NCBI GenBank assembly: GCA_023525975.1
Contig: CM042044.1
Span: 12,076,501 to 12,140,500 of the forward strand
DNA length: 64,000 nucleotides
DNA from: Smallanthus sonchifolius
Taxonomy: Eukaryota; Streptophyta; Magnoliopsida; Asterales; Asteraceae
Reading direction: 5' to 3'
Within the stretch, counting starts at the first letter, position 1; each line of letters starts with the position of its first letter. The notes beneath the pieces were generated by a model that was not told the DNA's origin, did no database searches, and saw only the letters and a program-made list of their open reading frames with translations. Position numbers and translations under genes: made by a program. Of the stretch, positions 41,337 to 54,396 are shown in pieces.

Positions 41337-44174
41337 TGTAATATCCAGGCTTTCCCGACCTATCTTTCCCTAAACCCTTACACGTAGTATTAATTTAAAA
41401 CTCGAATCCGTGGTAAAACTATTTCCTTAAACAATAAATATTAATTTAATTAATATATAGTTAAGGAAAATCATTTATATTTGAGATATATATACATATA
41501 TATGAATTTTTTTAAGTATATATATGTAAACATGATATAATTCTTAAAACTTTATAAGTTTGGGAGTATATAAATAATATAAACTTATTTTAAATTCCTT
41601 AGACTTATAAACTAATAAATCTTATAAATCATTTTATAAAAATCATTTGAGAAAACTTATTCAATTTTTAATTAGACATTTTGTTTGTCTTTAAAGTCCA
41701 GGGACTGAAACTGCTAAATACTGAAACTTGTTTTAAACTAAAATTAAACTTTAAAAGGAAAGTGCTAACTCAATGAAACTATAAGGACTTGTTTTGTATT
41801 AACCCCAAAGTCCCAGAAACGATTCGGTCCTGAGTTCGAATCCCGCACATCACCGTTTTCACCATCTTTTACGCGAAAATCGCAATTCCGTCCAAATTCG
41901 GTGAACCTCGGACTTCGGCTCGAGCGTGCGACCCGTCCCCGAGAAGCATTAACGTCTAATTCCAACCAGAAATGCGCGTGGTGTCGGAATTAAACCCGAG
42001 CGGCTCAACCACCACCCTCCAACCCGTTCACCCATTTATGGCTAAAATTGGCTATAAATAGCGATCGAAAAACATCAACGACACACCACTCGAACTCCTC
42101 ATACACTCAATTCGTTCGATTCTCACCTGCATTGCCGATTGGAAGCTCGCGGCAGCCGACGCAAAATCAGACTCATTCTCCCTCGATCCTACACCATTTG
42201 AGGTAAATCTTGTACCATTGTGTTCGTAATCATATGTAGATCGAAAGCCCCCTGTTTAATACCATTAACAGAGGGCGAATCGACATGTATTTGGCAGAAA
42301 TCGATTCTAGGGTTCTTGAGAATTTGGGGGTGTTTGAAAGTATTGTTTACCTATTTTCTTTTCCTAGTTTAAACTCAACAAGACCCGTAGGTCAAACGGT
42401 TAAGTGTGTGTGCCTGCGGTGACCCGGAAACGGCGCGGGTTCGACCCGGCCGACCCCCATTTTCGCATATTCAGTTTCTTTTTGCTTTTAAACCAGGTTT
42501 AATGCCACTATAAATTTCTATAAAATCTGTTGGATATTTATATACTTAGCTGCGAATTTTAATTACATTTTTATATCCTGAAACTTTTTAATTAAATAAA
42601 AGTTGATTAAACTTATGATAATTAATGGTTTTAAATATTTAAAAAAATTATAAAAATACCTTAGAACCTTATAAATTATAAACAGGAAAATTAGTTTCGG
42701 AAATAAACATATTATTTAATTTTAAACATTAAATTAATTTATAAACTTTAGTTTAAACAAAAACTTATATAAAGCTTATAAAAATTAGAAAAAGATTTAT
42801 AAAACTTGCACATTATTTAGAAAACCTATAAACTTTATAAGGCTAAATGGAAACTTTAAATATTTATTAACTTATAAATCTTATTTTGAGAAACCTTATT
42901 TAAAGACATATATAAACTTATAGACTCTATAAAGTCTTATTTAAAAATATAAACTTTATAAGGAAATTCTATTTTCAATCTTATAGGTACTCAATATTTA
43001 TTTACATATTAATAAATGTTTAATACTTGAAACTTTAATGAATTACATGTCTTATCCTTATGAATAATTATTTATCTTTAATAATTATATACACTTTAAA
43101 TAATTACTATTAATCCTAAATCATTATTTAGCCTTGAAATATTTTGTATATAATAATTATTTTACTCTTGAAATAATTATTATCATTAATTCTTGTCTCA
43201 AATAATTATTTTAATCTACAAACTTATTAAGCTATTGAGATCCAAGTCTTATATTCAAAACCTTTCTTTTAAAACTAAACTTAAACTTTATAAACACAAT
43301 CAAATCCCATCCCATTGGAACCCTAGTCAATCTTGAAATCCTAGATCCTTACCATAGACTTATAGGATCATACTTAAATCTTTAAACTTGCATACTTAGG
43401 CTTATCGTGAGGATATTCTCTCTCCAAGTCTTGCAAATACTTATCCGTGTCGGATACTATTCATCATCCAAGTGAGTATACTTAGCCCCTTTTTCCTTTC
43501 TATGCTTTTGGGGTGAAACATGTTCAAAACTTTAAACTTATACAATTCTTGTACAAACTATGACTAGATGCTTATTCTTATGTTAAACTTGAGACTTGTA
43601 TGCTTAGATTAAACTTATAACTAGCATATTCATTAGCTTTGATCAAGCCGATAGTAACAATGATAGATCTATTTGCATTTGACCAATCCACCTTGATTGA
43701 TTGACCCTTCGGGGGAGCCCTTGGTGATTGTTACTACATTAAACTTTGAAACTTGAGACTTATAAGGGTAACCTGCGGGTTATGCCTAAACTTGGTCGGA
43801 GGATTGATATGCACAATGTTTAAGATACTTGTTTCTCATACTTACATTATAGAATGCATATATCATAGTGAATTGTAATTCTTTCCAAATACTTATTAAA
43901 CTATGACAAAACCTTTGTATCTCACCAACTATTTTGTAGTTGACAGATTCTTTCACATGTTTCAGGTTCTACATCGTGAGACTTACTTGTGATCACATAG
44001 GACGCTTTGGACCTAGACTACTTATTAAATAAATGTTGTATACTTGTTATTTCCTTTGTTTTGAACCTTTGAATCTATTATTAATGAAATATTGGAACTT
44101 TAATAGTCAACCTTGTGCTATTGAACAACCGCGTCCGCCCCGACGTATAATCCTCCATCGGTTGGGGTGTGACA
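41337..44174 (+). repeat. 3' LTR of the LARD
   Basis: 2,838 bases, the more complete LTR. It keeps the TATA box segment (42036-42059) missing from the 5' LTR. The tRNA-like block is at 42381-42458, and the hairpin CCAACTATTTTGTAGTTG lies within 43921-43942. Confidence 0.9.
42053..42060 (+). promoter_or_regulatory. TATA box of the LARD 3' LTR
   Basis: TATAAATA in the context GGCTATAAATAGCG. It is absent from the 5' LTR by deletion. In the intact element it would have driven transcription of the genomic RNA. Transcription from this 3' LTR would instead read into the flanking gypsy A remains. Confidence 0.65.
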
Positions 44175-44517
44175 GTTTGTCGGACCATTCAGGATAATGG
44201 CACGGGTTGGTGAAGTCGCTTATCGGTTAGAGTTGCCTGATGAGTTAAGTGGGATTCATCCTACCTTCCATGTATCACACTTACGAAAGTGTTTGGCGGA
44301 TGAATTGGCTCACGTACCACTTACTGACATCGAGGTCGACAACAGCCTTAACTACATCGAAGAACCCGTGGCCATCCTAGATCGGAAGGAGAAACGTTTA
44401 CGTAATTAAGTAATCCAATTGGTTAAAGTCCAATGGAAACATCGAAAGGGATAGGAAGCCACTTGGGAAACAGAGACGAAAATGAGGGAGTCGTACCCTC
44501 AACTATATGACTTATGA
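44175..44517 (+). pseudogene. Gypsy A pol, integrase end and chromo-like tail (stops)
   Basis: Continues the pol frame cut by the LARD, in the correct phase. ARVGEVAYRLELPDELSG and HPTFHVSHLRKCL are read, then EEPVAILDRKEKRLRN and a TAA at about 44407. After it comes VKVQWKHRKG, a TAG, EATWETE and the terminal TGA (44515-44517). The chromo-like tail of plant chromoviruses helps target insertion to heterochromatin. The two stops remove it. Confidence 0.8.
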
Positions 44518-44541
44518 TAGGTTTCGGGGACGAAACCTAAT

Positions 44542-44557
44542 GTAAGGGGGGTTGACT
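44542..44557 (+). promoter_or_regulatory. Polypurine tract of gypsy A
   Basis: GTAAGGGGGGTTGACT before the TGTAACATCC start of the 3' LTR, following GGGGACGAAACC. Confidence 0.75.
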
Positions 44558-46170
44558 TGTAACATCCTAAAAATAAAACGACAGTTATAATAACGGAATA
44601 AACGAACGAAGCATGACGGGTCACGCCGGATGGGCCGGCGGGCTAGAAGGGGCGAACATAGGGGAGCCTCCCCTATAAATAGCCTAAGTCACCACCATTT
44701 CTCTCATTTGCCACATCTAGAGAGAGAAACCGTAGAGAGAGAAAGTTGGCGGATCGACTCGAGATTGAAGAAGTGTGTTGCTCCAGAGCTCGTGAGAAGA
44801 ATCTCCGGATCAGAAACTCGATACAGGTAACGATCTTGCCTAGATCTGAGTTTTTGTTCGTTTTTGGGTCTCTCAGGTTTTGGATGAAAAGGTAACGTTT
44901 TTACGGATGAAACTGGAAGAATAGTTTTGAATTCCTTAATGAAAAGCATACGTTTTGAATGGAAACAAGTTCGAGATCTTGACGTGATCAGACCCGAATG
45001 CGAAAGTTAGGGTTTTTACGTAGAAGCAGATAAGGAAGAGGATCCTGCATACTTATCAAGTACGCAGGAAGAGGACCCTGCGTACTTATCAAGTACCCAG
45101 GAAGCGGACCCTGCGTACTTATCAAGTACGCAAGAAGAAAGGTTCTGCGTACTTGTCAAGTACGCAAGAAGAAGGTCATGCGCACTTACCAAGTGCGCAT
45201 GAAGCAAAGTATGCGCACTTATTAAGTACGCAAGAACAGGGCCCTGCACACTTGCTAAGTGCGCAGGCATCAGGCTGGTTAGTAAAGTCAGAATGGTTAA
45301 ACCGTTAGAGTCGGGTTTGGTCTGATGTGTATGTAACTATTCAATTCAGATCGTACGTGAAGTCGTTGGACCATTGTTTAGGACAGCCGAGACTAGCTTA
45401 TCGGGTGAGTTCTAGAAGCCCTCTTTTAAATGTTTTGAATAATATTTTTGGGCTGGTTTGCATACGTAACGATGTGACTATTTTATAAAATGATGTTTAT
45501 GAACGATGTATGTGACGTTATAAAATGATGTTTATGTACGATGTTTTGGAAGGAAAGATTACGAAAGAAGTGTTTATGAAATATTTTGCCAAAAGAAGTT
45601 TACGAAGTGTTTGCGAATGAATGAATGATTTTTAATAAAACGTACGAATGCTTTAACTGAAGTTTTGAAGTAAAAGAAGTGAAGATTTACGAATGTCACA
45701 AACGAACGAATCTGCCAATATTCCTTAGGGAATGAAGGTTACTGGGATGGGAAGTATGTTATGGGCCTTTACCTTTTAGGGGCCTTTGTGGCTGGCCAAC
45801 TGTTGTACAACTGGGGTGATGACGGTCGCCAAGGGGATTATCGTGATCCTTGAAGTTTGGTACGATCTACCTTACGGGGTAGTCGTGCTTGAAGTTTGGT
45901 ACGTGTCATCCTTGTGATGCCGTGCTTGAAGTTAGTGTTGAATAACCTAAGTATCGGGCCCTAGGAGTTCATCACTCGAAGTACAGTAAGGTGTTAATAG
46001 GCCTAGTGGTGGTGATCTTCACGTTATTCCACTAGTATGTGACGTTTGGATTTGACGGTTACGAGAAGGTGCAGATTCGATGTGTTTGTTGATTTATTGG
46101 TTACGATGTGTTATGTTTTTGTTATTGCATTACTTTACGTACGCTTTTATTAATGAAGTTTAAATGATAT
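44558..46170 (+). repeat. 3' LTR of gypsy A, truncated
   Basis: Starts TGTAACATCCTAAAAATAAAACG and follows the 5' LTR closely until about TTAAATGATAT (46170), where the last roughly 330 bases are missing. It includes a seven-unit palindrome array (45046-45265), one unit more than the 5' LTR, and a TATA box at 44674-44681. Confidence 0.9.
45046..45265 (+). repeat. Seven-unit palindromic minisatellite in the gypsy A 3' LTR
   Basis: The same 33-base units as at 25668-25854, plus one extra unit (GGAAGCGGACCC spacer). Some arms have decayed (TGCATACTT, AAGTACCCA, TGCACACTT). Confidence 0.9.
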
Positions 46171-46171
46171 A

Positions 46172-46202
46172 TTTGTTGACTTATTGGTTACGATGTGTTA
46201 TG
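46172..46202 (+). repeat. 31-base filler copy at the LTR break
   Basis: TTTGTTGACTTATTGGTTAC and 11 more bases repeat 46085-46115 with one mismatch, right where the LTR is truncated. Such templated filler is typical of end-joining repair of a broken chromosome. Confidence 0.7.
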
Positions 46203-46884
46203 AAAAATGTTTTATAAAAAAATTATAGAAGTCATTATTATTTAATAGAAGAGAGAAAAAATAATTAAAAAAATTTGTATAATTAATAGGAGAGATAGAC
46301 GAAAAAAAAACTTGTTTTGTTTTTTTCATTATATAACTAAAATAAGAAATTATACTAAACAAAAAGGAACTGATTAACAGTAAATTTGTTTTTTTTTTCA
46401 TTTTTAACCCTTATAGTATATATAATATACGCTTGCTTTTTTCAAAATACGGAGTGCGCGACTGTTTTTAGTTTTTTTTGTCAACGTTCTGGTATATATT
46501 TTTTTTCAACGGAGTTTAATTTAAAATTGAGTTTTTTTTTTATCTTTAGTGCGTTGTTGTACCGTTACGAGGCGAACCTATTATGAGCAAGCAACGTCAT
46601 TGTCGTTATTGGTATTTTCGGAACCCATATCAGTATTCGCTTTTATGGTTTTCAACGACCTAAACCGGTAGTTTTTTTTTTCTTTTCTTATTATTTAGTT
46701 TTATGTTTCTCTTTTAGATTTTTATTATTTAGTTTACCATTGCTCCTATGTTTTTATGTACCTAAGTATATTTCTTTTTTAACCACCTCAAATGTTTAAG
46801 ATCCGTTTCACACCGCGTCACGCGTGAATTCGAGTTAGATTATGTTTTGATGTCGTCGCAAAGTGCGACGGGTAAAAGTACTAG
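46203..46884 (+). mobile_element. Possible Helitron-like 3' end and AT-rich body
   Basis: Ends GTCGCAAAGTGCGACGGGTAAAAGTACTAG before T: a stem GTCGCA/TGCGAC, then 10-11 bases, then CTAG (46881-46884). The start is not identified, so the extent to the left is only bounded by the filler. The body is AT-rich and non-coding. Confidence 0.5.
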
Positions 46885-48014
46885 TTTAAGAAGAAACCGA
46901 AACTAAAAAAAGGGGGTAAAAGGCAAGTAGTAAAAGATAATCTTTTCTTAATTCTAGATCGAGATTTATTTATTTATAAATACCTTATCAAATTTGAAAA
47001 TATTAGATGAAATATAATCTTTATATTCAAATTCTACAATAATGTCATATAGTATTACTAAATTATATAAATACTTCACTGATTATTTGGTGGTTTTAAC
47101 AAAACAACATTAAATAATAATTTTTCAGTTAAATATAAATGTTTGTATAATATCAAAAACTACTTTCGGTTGGGATGTGACTCGATATCTCAACTTTCTT
47201 CTGAAAGGGTTATATGCCAGTGTATAAGAGATTAGTCATCATTAATTTTTGTTGGAAATGCTCACCAAACAGATCTATGGCTCTGATTTTGGATTTAGGT
47301 GGGAATTACGGGTCGGTGATAGGTTGCGGTAGACGGTAGTGGTGGCTGTAGAGGGCTAATAAGGGGGAGATGTGGGCGATGACGAGACTGCTGATGGTGG
47401 TGGAGCGGGAAATTGAACGGGAATGAGCCGTGTGTACCATCGAGAAGCGTTCGTTGAGAAAGAGAAGGTAGAGTGTTACGATCACAGATCCATCGGCCCA
47501 ATGGGCCCATCAGTTCATTACTGTTGACCCATAAGGCCCGTCAAGTTGCAAAGGTCCATGACCCGGTTGCAACCCAGATTCAAGTGGAGCAAACCCATGA
47601 CCTAGTCAATTCACGTGGAGTAGTTTATTTGCATTCTAGGAGTAGAGGTAGGCAGTGGGGAATAACCCCTCACCCATGTTTGCATGATCCTTAATAAAGT
47701 GCATGTAGTTTAGGGTTGAAGTTTATTTAAAGGTAATTTCCTTTTGAAATTTTTGCAAAGAAAATTGTCTCAGATTTTTCTTCTTCTATTTTTCTTGGAG
47801 TTTAACCCACTCAAAACGGTTTATAAACATAGGGGGTGAAGAAGGGTTAAAAAGGAAAGTGGATATACATTTGGAAGTTAGGAGTGGTAATTTGCAAATG
47901 TATCAAAATTTTGTGGCTAATCTAGAAAGACATAAAAGTAAAATGCAGAAACCGACCTAGAACTATTAATAGTAGTAATGAAGGAGGCCCGTGAGGCGTG
48001 ATTGCTAGATTTAT
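46885..48014. other. Spacer before the right duplicate, no gene recognised
   Basis: 47160-47700 has mixed GC content and some open frames of about 70 codons on both strands, but no domain. GGCCCAATGGGCCC (about 47493-47506) is a perfect palindrome. TATA-like and splice motifs occur but do not add up to a gene. It may include a piece of another retroelement. Confidence 0.4.
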
Positions 48015-48629
48015 CCATTAAACCACCTTTTCAATTGGGATTTTAGCCATTAAACCACAAATTCTACCCAATTTGACTTTTCTTCAATGAGTCATCGGTT
48101 TATCGGTGACATCTTTATTAAAAAGTTCTTTATTCTTATCTTATGGTTTCCTCAAGCACAAAACATAGCTATGAAAGCAGCACGGTTAACTGTGATGTTT
48201 TAATAAAGTTTGGTGTTAGTTTATGGTAAAAATGTAAGGTTAACTGTGATGTAGGTTTCAAGCAAAAAATAGAAATGAAAGCAGCACGGTTAACTGTGAT
48301 GTTTTCTAATAAAATAGCATAAGTTTATGTTGGTTTGTTTGTGTTGTTTTTGTCGTGATAAAGCATAATGCAAATCAACGTTATGCTTCTAGTGGAACTC
48401 TCACTTTTCTTTTTAAAGAAGTCGGTAAAATTCATTGTCATCCAACTCTAGTAAATTATTTGTTAATATAATTTAGTGTTTTGTTTATTTCTTAATAGCT
48501 AACTTGAACCCCTCTATAGTCTCTAAGAAATCAACTAATTTCGTTTGATCTTATATGTAGGAATTTGTGGTAAGAAAAGATATGGGATGTAGGTCAAAAT
48601 GCCACAATCTTATATACTAAAGAGCACTT

Positions 48630-49946
48630 TGTTGGAAACCAGGCCCAAGAACACGAACACGAAATTTGATCTCAACAACCGATCGACTCTTTCTGTTTAT
48701 TTTTTCTTGACTTCCAATTACATGGACCATAACCATCTATTTATACTAAATAAATCTTACTAATCCTACTCAAACTCTACTATCAGTTATAATCTAATAC
48801 TAACTCTTACTAAACAATAGATAAACATAAATAACTTTATCTAAACATTCAAACTATTAATTAAATACTAATTATTTAACTATTTCCGAATCACCCTTCA
48901 ACTTTCACGTTCTTTCAAACCGACCCCTCTTCTTTCGTAAAATCAAGATTAACTCCTTCATTCTCCCCCTTAATCTTGATTTGGACTTGCTTCTTGCTAT
49001 TTCCACATTCTTTCTTTCAGGAACTCATAGTTGCAATCTCAACTTTGAACTCTCCGGATACTATTTGATCAGGATTGAAGCGGGATTAGCGCCGTCATTA
49101 TCGAAATTGAAACTCTTCCCTTCTTCTTTCCTACTTGTTTTTCTTCTTCCTTCTTTCTCCTACTCATTCAATTCATCAAGAAACAAGTCCTTGATAGCCT
49201 TTTTAACAAGAAAAATCTTGTTTTTCCTACTCCTTCTTTCAATAAAAAACCAGGGGTCTTGATTGCCTACTAAACAAGAAAAGTTTTTGTTTTTCCTACT
49301 CCTTCATTCAACCAAGAAAAACGGGTTCTTAATTGCCTACTTAACAAGGATTAATTTCCTTGTTCCTTCTTACTCACTTCCTTCAAATCTTCATGAAGAT
49401 CACGTTCTTGCTACCTTCAAACCTACTTGACAAGAACGGATCTTACTTCTTCTACCTTCAAGATCTCGGCTAGCAACTCATACTGACAAAAAAAACCGTT
49501 GCTTGCTATCCTCCTTCTTCCTTCTCTCCCCAGCCCCACAGCCCCATAGCACCAGGGGCTGCTCCCCTTGCTCGAAGATCAACTATCAAAACCGCAACCT
49601 GGCCCTGATACGAATTGTTGGAAACGAGGCCCAAGAACGCGAACACAAAGTTTGATCTCAACAACCGATCGACTCTTTCTGTTTATTATTTCTTGACTTC
49701 CAATTACATGGACCCTAACCATCTATTTATACTAAATAAATCATACTAATCCTACTCAAACTCTACTATCAATTATAATCTATTACTAACTCTTACTAAA
49801 CAATAGATAAACTTAAATAACTTTATCTATACATTCAAACTATTAATTAAATACGAATTATTTAACTATTTCCGAATCACCCTTCAACTTTCACGTTCTT
49901 TCAAACCGACCCCTCTTCTTTCGTAAAATCAAGATTAACTCCTTCA
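48630..49946 (-). mobile_element. TRIM, right-copy duplicate
   Basis: Duplicate of the TRIM at 616-1933. LTRs are 48630-48960 and 49616-49946. TSD CACTT is at 48625-48629 and 49947-49951. It shares the same insertion point, so it arose through the large duplication and not by a second transposition. Confidence 0.9.
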
Positions 49947-49969
49947 CACTTAACTGAACCCGTCAAAGT

Positions 49970-50293
49970 ACCAACTATTTGGACACCACAAAGACAGCAA
50001 ATAATTCAAACATTAAACAAAATCTCGTGAAGCTTGGCAACGCCTTACCACCGGCTATGCGAATGCCTCCCGTTCCAGGATAATCTCGCTCAAGTCTAAA
50101 GTCACGACAAACCCGAAAGGGTCACGTTCGGTTGCCGAGTTTCTCCACGACATGAGGTCAATTGCCAATGAACTTGCTTTGGCTCAAAGTCCGATTGATG
50201 TTGAGGATCTGATGATCCACGCAATAATTCAATTGGGTGATGAATTCAAAAATATTGTCGGTGCAGTCAATGTTCGAGATACACCAGTTTCAT
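49970..50293 (+). pseudogene. Copia gag relic, first part, right copy
   Basis: Duplicate of 1960-2280. It keeps AEFLHD where the left copy has AKFLHD, and the right version is the usual copia sequence. It is interrupted by the solo LTR at 50294. Confidence 0.75.
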
Positions 50294-53200
50294 TGTCACA
50301 TCCCAACCTACGGCGGATTATACGTCGGGACGGACGCGGTTGTTCAAAAGCAACAGGTTGACTATTAAAGGTTATATTATTTCATTATTTACTTTTAAGG
50401 ACACAAAGTTTAATTTGATAAGTATTATAGGTCCAAAGTATCCTATGTGATCAAAACAAAGCCTCATGCTTGTATACCTGAAACATGTTGAGTAAACTGT
50501 CAACTAAAAATAGTTGGTGAGATACAAAAGTTTTGACATCGTTTAACAAAGTTTTTGAAAATTTTTTACAATTCACTATGTACATGCATCAATGGTATAA
50601 GTGTGAGGACAAACAAGTTAAACATTGTGCATATCAACCTTCCAACCAACTTTAGGCATAACCTGTAGATTACCCTTAAAAGTTTAAATCAGTAACAATC
50701 ACCATGGGCTCTCCCCGAAGGGTCAACCAAACTAGGTGGATTGATCAAATACGAATAGATATATATTAGACTTTGTGTGTTATGTCAGTAATTAACGAAG
50801 ATTCTTGTGAAATTTTTCGATGACAATATATTTTTTTTTGAGAATCCATGGGAAGCTTCAGTAAATTTGTTGACAAAAAATATTTTTATTCCTTTTTGAT
50901 TTCGTTGGTAATCCGCCGATAAGTTATTCTTTGTTTTGTAGTGACATGTTTAAAAAGAATTTTAAAAGAACCTAAAATTAGATTTATTAAATTGATTTTT
51001 TTAATAACGAAACATATCTTTGCAAAAGAATGTAAATCCATTGAGATTTTTGTTGATAATCAACTAATTCAAAAATAAATATATTTAACGTTAATAATTA
51101 AATATAGCTTATATACAGAAATCTTTATTCAATAAATTAAAATAAATGAAAAGATAATTAATATTTTATTTGATATTAAGATATATTGAAAAATATAATA
51201 TTACGTTATAATATAATTTTTATATTACATCTAATAATAATCAATTGATTATAATAAATTAGATGCTATTAATAAATTACGTGTATTATTTTCTTGTAAA
51301 TTAGTTAAAAAATTGCATTATCCTTTTCTTTAAATTAGTTATTAATAAATTAGGCATTATCCAATGAAATTAAGAGTGAGAAAAATCAAATTTTCCAAAA
51401 ACACTATTTTGGTAAATAATTTTCTAACAACACCATTTTGGTAAATAACTTTTTCACCAACACTCTTTTGGAACAAAAAAACTCAGTTTTAAGTTTAATT
51501 TAAGTATGCAAGTCTCAAAACCACATAAGACAAGGATAAGCATATAGACATAGTTGTGCACGAATTGTATAAGTTTAAAAGTGTTATACATGTTTCACCC
51601 TAAGTTTATAAATAAAATAAAGCAAAAAGGGGTTAAGTATACTCACTTGGATTGATGAAAGAATATCCAACAAGATTTAGTGTAGCAAAACTTTGAGGGA
51701 GAATATTCTCACAACAAGTCTAAGAACACAAGTCTAAAGTTTAAAGTTTGATTCTATAAGTCTATGGCAAAAGATTTAGGATTCTAAGATTGACTAGGGT
51801 TTCAAAAGGGAGACGAGAATGATTGTTTTTATAAAGTTTAAATCAAATTCTAAAAAAGGTTTCAAATAAATAATACAAGACTTGAATATCAAAGTTTAAT
51901 AAGTTTATAGTTTAAAATAATTATTAATTAAAATAATTATTTAAAAAGGTTTTATAATTATTAATTACACAAGTTAGGTAACAATAATGCAAAGTAGTTT
52001 TCTAAGTATTTTATAGATAAACTTGTAGGAATAAATTAAGTGTAAGACTAATAATTATTAAAGATTTATAATAATTATTTAAAAGATAAATAATTATTAC
52101 GGATTTATTTAAAGGAATAAACAAGGATTAAGGATTAATAATAATTATTTAAAAAATAAATAACTATTAAGGATCAATAATAGTTATTTTAAGAATACAT
52201 AATTATTAAGGATAAATAATTATCTACAAGAATAAATATTTTATCTAATCCAAAATAATCAATATAAATTATTTAAGATTTATTAAAGCATTTAAGTATT
52301 AAGTATTTATTAAATTAACTTGTAATTAATTAATGTTTATAATATGGTTATAAGTTTAAATAATAACAAGCACTTATAAGTCTATAAAATGTTAAATAGA
52401 ATTTCTTATAAAGTTTATATTTTAAATTATAATTTTAAAGTTTATAAATGTCTTAAATAAATTTTCTTATAGGATTATAAATATTTAAATAAAGTTTACA
52501 AGTTTATAAATGTCTTAAAGTTTCTATTTTATTTTATAGAGTTTATAAGTTTATAAATATTTAGGAAATAAATAAAGTATATTTGTTTCTCCCGTTTTAA
52601 ATTTATATAAATAAATGTGTTTCTGTTTGTATAAAATATAAGTTTTATAAAATGTGTAAGTTTGTAATTTATTAGATTAAAGTTTCTATTTTTATAAAGT
52701 TTATAAGTTTATAAATTTCTTAATCCTAAATAACAATGTATATTTATTTTCTTGTTTTAAATAAATAAATAAACAAGCCTTGGTTTAAATAGATATAAAT
52801 TTTATAAAAATGCAAAAGTTTTAGTTTTATAAATACTATGTAGGTTTTATAAACTTTTATGTTTTTATAAATATTTATATAAGTTTTATGTTTTAATTAA
52901 AATTTAATAATTAATTTAAAGTTTAAAACAAAATAAGTTTATTATTTTAGAAAAGAAATAATAAATCAAGTTTCTGATTTTATAAAATATTTTCTGTGTA
53001 GAATATATGTTTTGAATTTTAAAAGTATTTTTTTTTATAGTTTTTAAGTATTTAAAATTAATTTTAAAGATTAAATCTTTATAAGTTTTAACTATGTTTA
53101 ATTAATTAAAAATAGTTCTGGAATACAAAAGTATAATTAAAAATTAGTTTCAAGTTTATATAAGTTTTAAAGATTTTATAAAAAATATTAGAAGTATTAA

Positions 53201-54396
53201 AACTGAATAAAAAGGATAAAAAAAAGACAAAACTCGGGTTGGCCAGATCGAACCCGGGCCACCCGAGTCACACACACGCATCTAACCACCCGGCTACGGG
53301 CTTCGCTATTGATTTATCCGGAAAAGAAAATAGTTAAGTTGTATCCCAAATCGTCCCTAATCCCATATGAACCTCTAGAATCAAGTTTTCCTAAATGCGA
53401 CTCGATTAACCCTCTTTTAATACAAATTGACAGATGGCTATTGATCTATAAATGGAAACGAGGATAATGGCCATAAGAATTAACTGAATTGGTGTCGAAA
53501 TGAGGGAGAACGGGTTTGAGCTTTTGTGCGACTGACGACGGATCTAAACCTGAAATGCAGGTATGATATGGTGCAATTGATGTTTCAGAGAGTTCAAGTG
53601 TGACGTCGCAAAGGTTTAGGGGTTGGTATTTATAACCAATTTCATCTTTAAATGCTCGAACAGTTGGGAGGATTACGGTTGAAGGAAACGAATTCAAATT
53701 CGAATCATGCGGTGTTAGAATTAAATTCCGGCATTAAAACACCTTGGGTTTGGGTCTCACGCTCGAGTAGAAGCTCGAGGGGCATTGAATCCGGCCGATT
53801 ACGCGTTTTTGACAAATCGGAGATGAAAACCGGTTTCAGCGGGGTTCGAACTCGCGACTGGTTCTGTTTCAGAAGTTTGGTTTATTTGCACATTAGCCCC
53901 TGAAGTTTGCAAGTTTTGTTATTTCATGTTAAAACATGATTTTTAGTTTAAAACAAGTTTCGGTAAATGACAGGTTAGACCCGGTACTTTTTTAAAACAA
54001 TAATATGTTTTATTTTATAAAAAAAAGTCAAATAAGTTTTATACCTTATTATTTTAAAATTTTATAAAATAATCTCTAAGTTTATAATTTTACAAGTTTT
54101 ATGTATTTAATGTTCATAAGTTTATTGATTATATTATTTACATAATAAAATATATAAACTTATGAAGTTTTAAAAGTTTAACATATTTTATTTATAAGAT
54201 ACACACATATATTTCAAGTATAAATGTTTTTTCCTAAATATATATCAATAATATTTATTACTTAAGAAAATAGATTTTGAATAAGTTTTCAAGTTTTAAA
54301 TTCATAATACGTGCAAAGATTTAGGAGATGATAAATTCTTTAGATTTGAAATAGAATTAAAATGTGACGATAGATCGGAAATTCCTGGATATTATA
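50294..54396 (-). mobile_element. Solo LTR, right-copy duplicate
   Basis: Duplicate of 2281-6386. The terminal TGTAAT is changed here (plus strand ATTATA at 54391-54396), so this copy has lost the canonical TG end. Confidence 0.85.
53233..53306 (-). other. tRNA-like block, right copy
   Basis: Duplicate of the block at 5219-5296 with a shorter CA run between the A-box-like and B-box-like motifs. Confidence 0.5.

Larger units (their letters stand above)
34036..44174 (+). mobile_element. LARD-type non-autonomous LTR retrotransposon, complete (10.1 kb)
   Basis: LTRs 34036-36850 and 41337-44174 start TGTAATATCCAGG and end GGTTGGGGTGTGACA. Target duplication GTTTG is perfect (34031-34035 and 44175-44179). 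The iMet primer site is at 36854 and the polypurine tract near 41323-41336. The 4.5-kb interior has no gag, protease, RT or integrase. Its one substantial ORF is at 38413-38988. About twenty substitutions between the LTRs by eye suggest a fairly recent insertion. Large size, good signals and no pol fit the LARD class. The text before the 3' LTR, CGGGACGAAATTT then AAAGTAGGGGAGAC, resembles that of gypsy A and B, which suggests chromovirus enzymes move it. Confidence 0.9.
25171..46170 (+). mobile_element. Gypsy A: Tekay/Del-like chromovirus with nested insertions
   Basis: Plus-strand Ty3/gypsy element. The 5' LTR is 25171-27090, and gag, protease, RT, RNase H, integrase and chromo-like tail follow in order. 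The polypurine tract is near 44544 and the 3' LTR runs 44558-46170, truncated at its end. Two insertions split it: a solo LTR (28962-31305) and the LARD (34036-44174). Removing them leaves about 8.5 kb. The left flank is AGAAT; the right flank is lost. The two LTRs differ more from each other than the LARD LTRs do, so gypsy A inserted earlier. Confidence 0.9.

Noticed and set aside
47295..47694. Small frames on both strands near 47.3-47.7 kb as a gene
   Set aside because: They overlap in opposite directions, are of chance length and have no recognisable motif or splice pattern.
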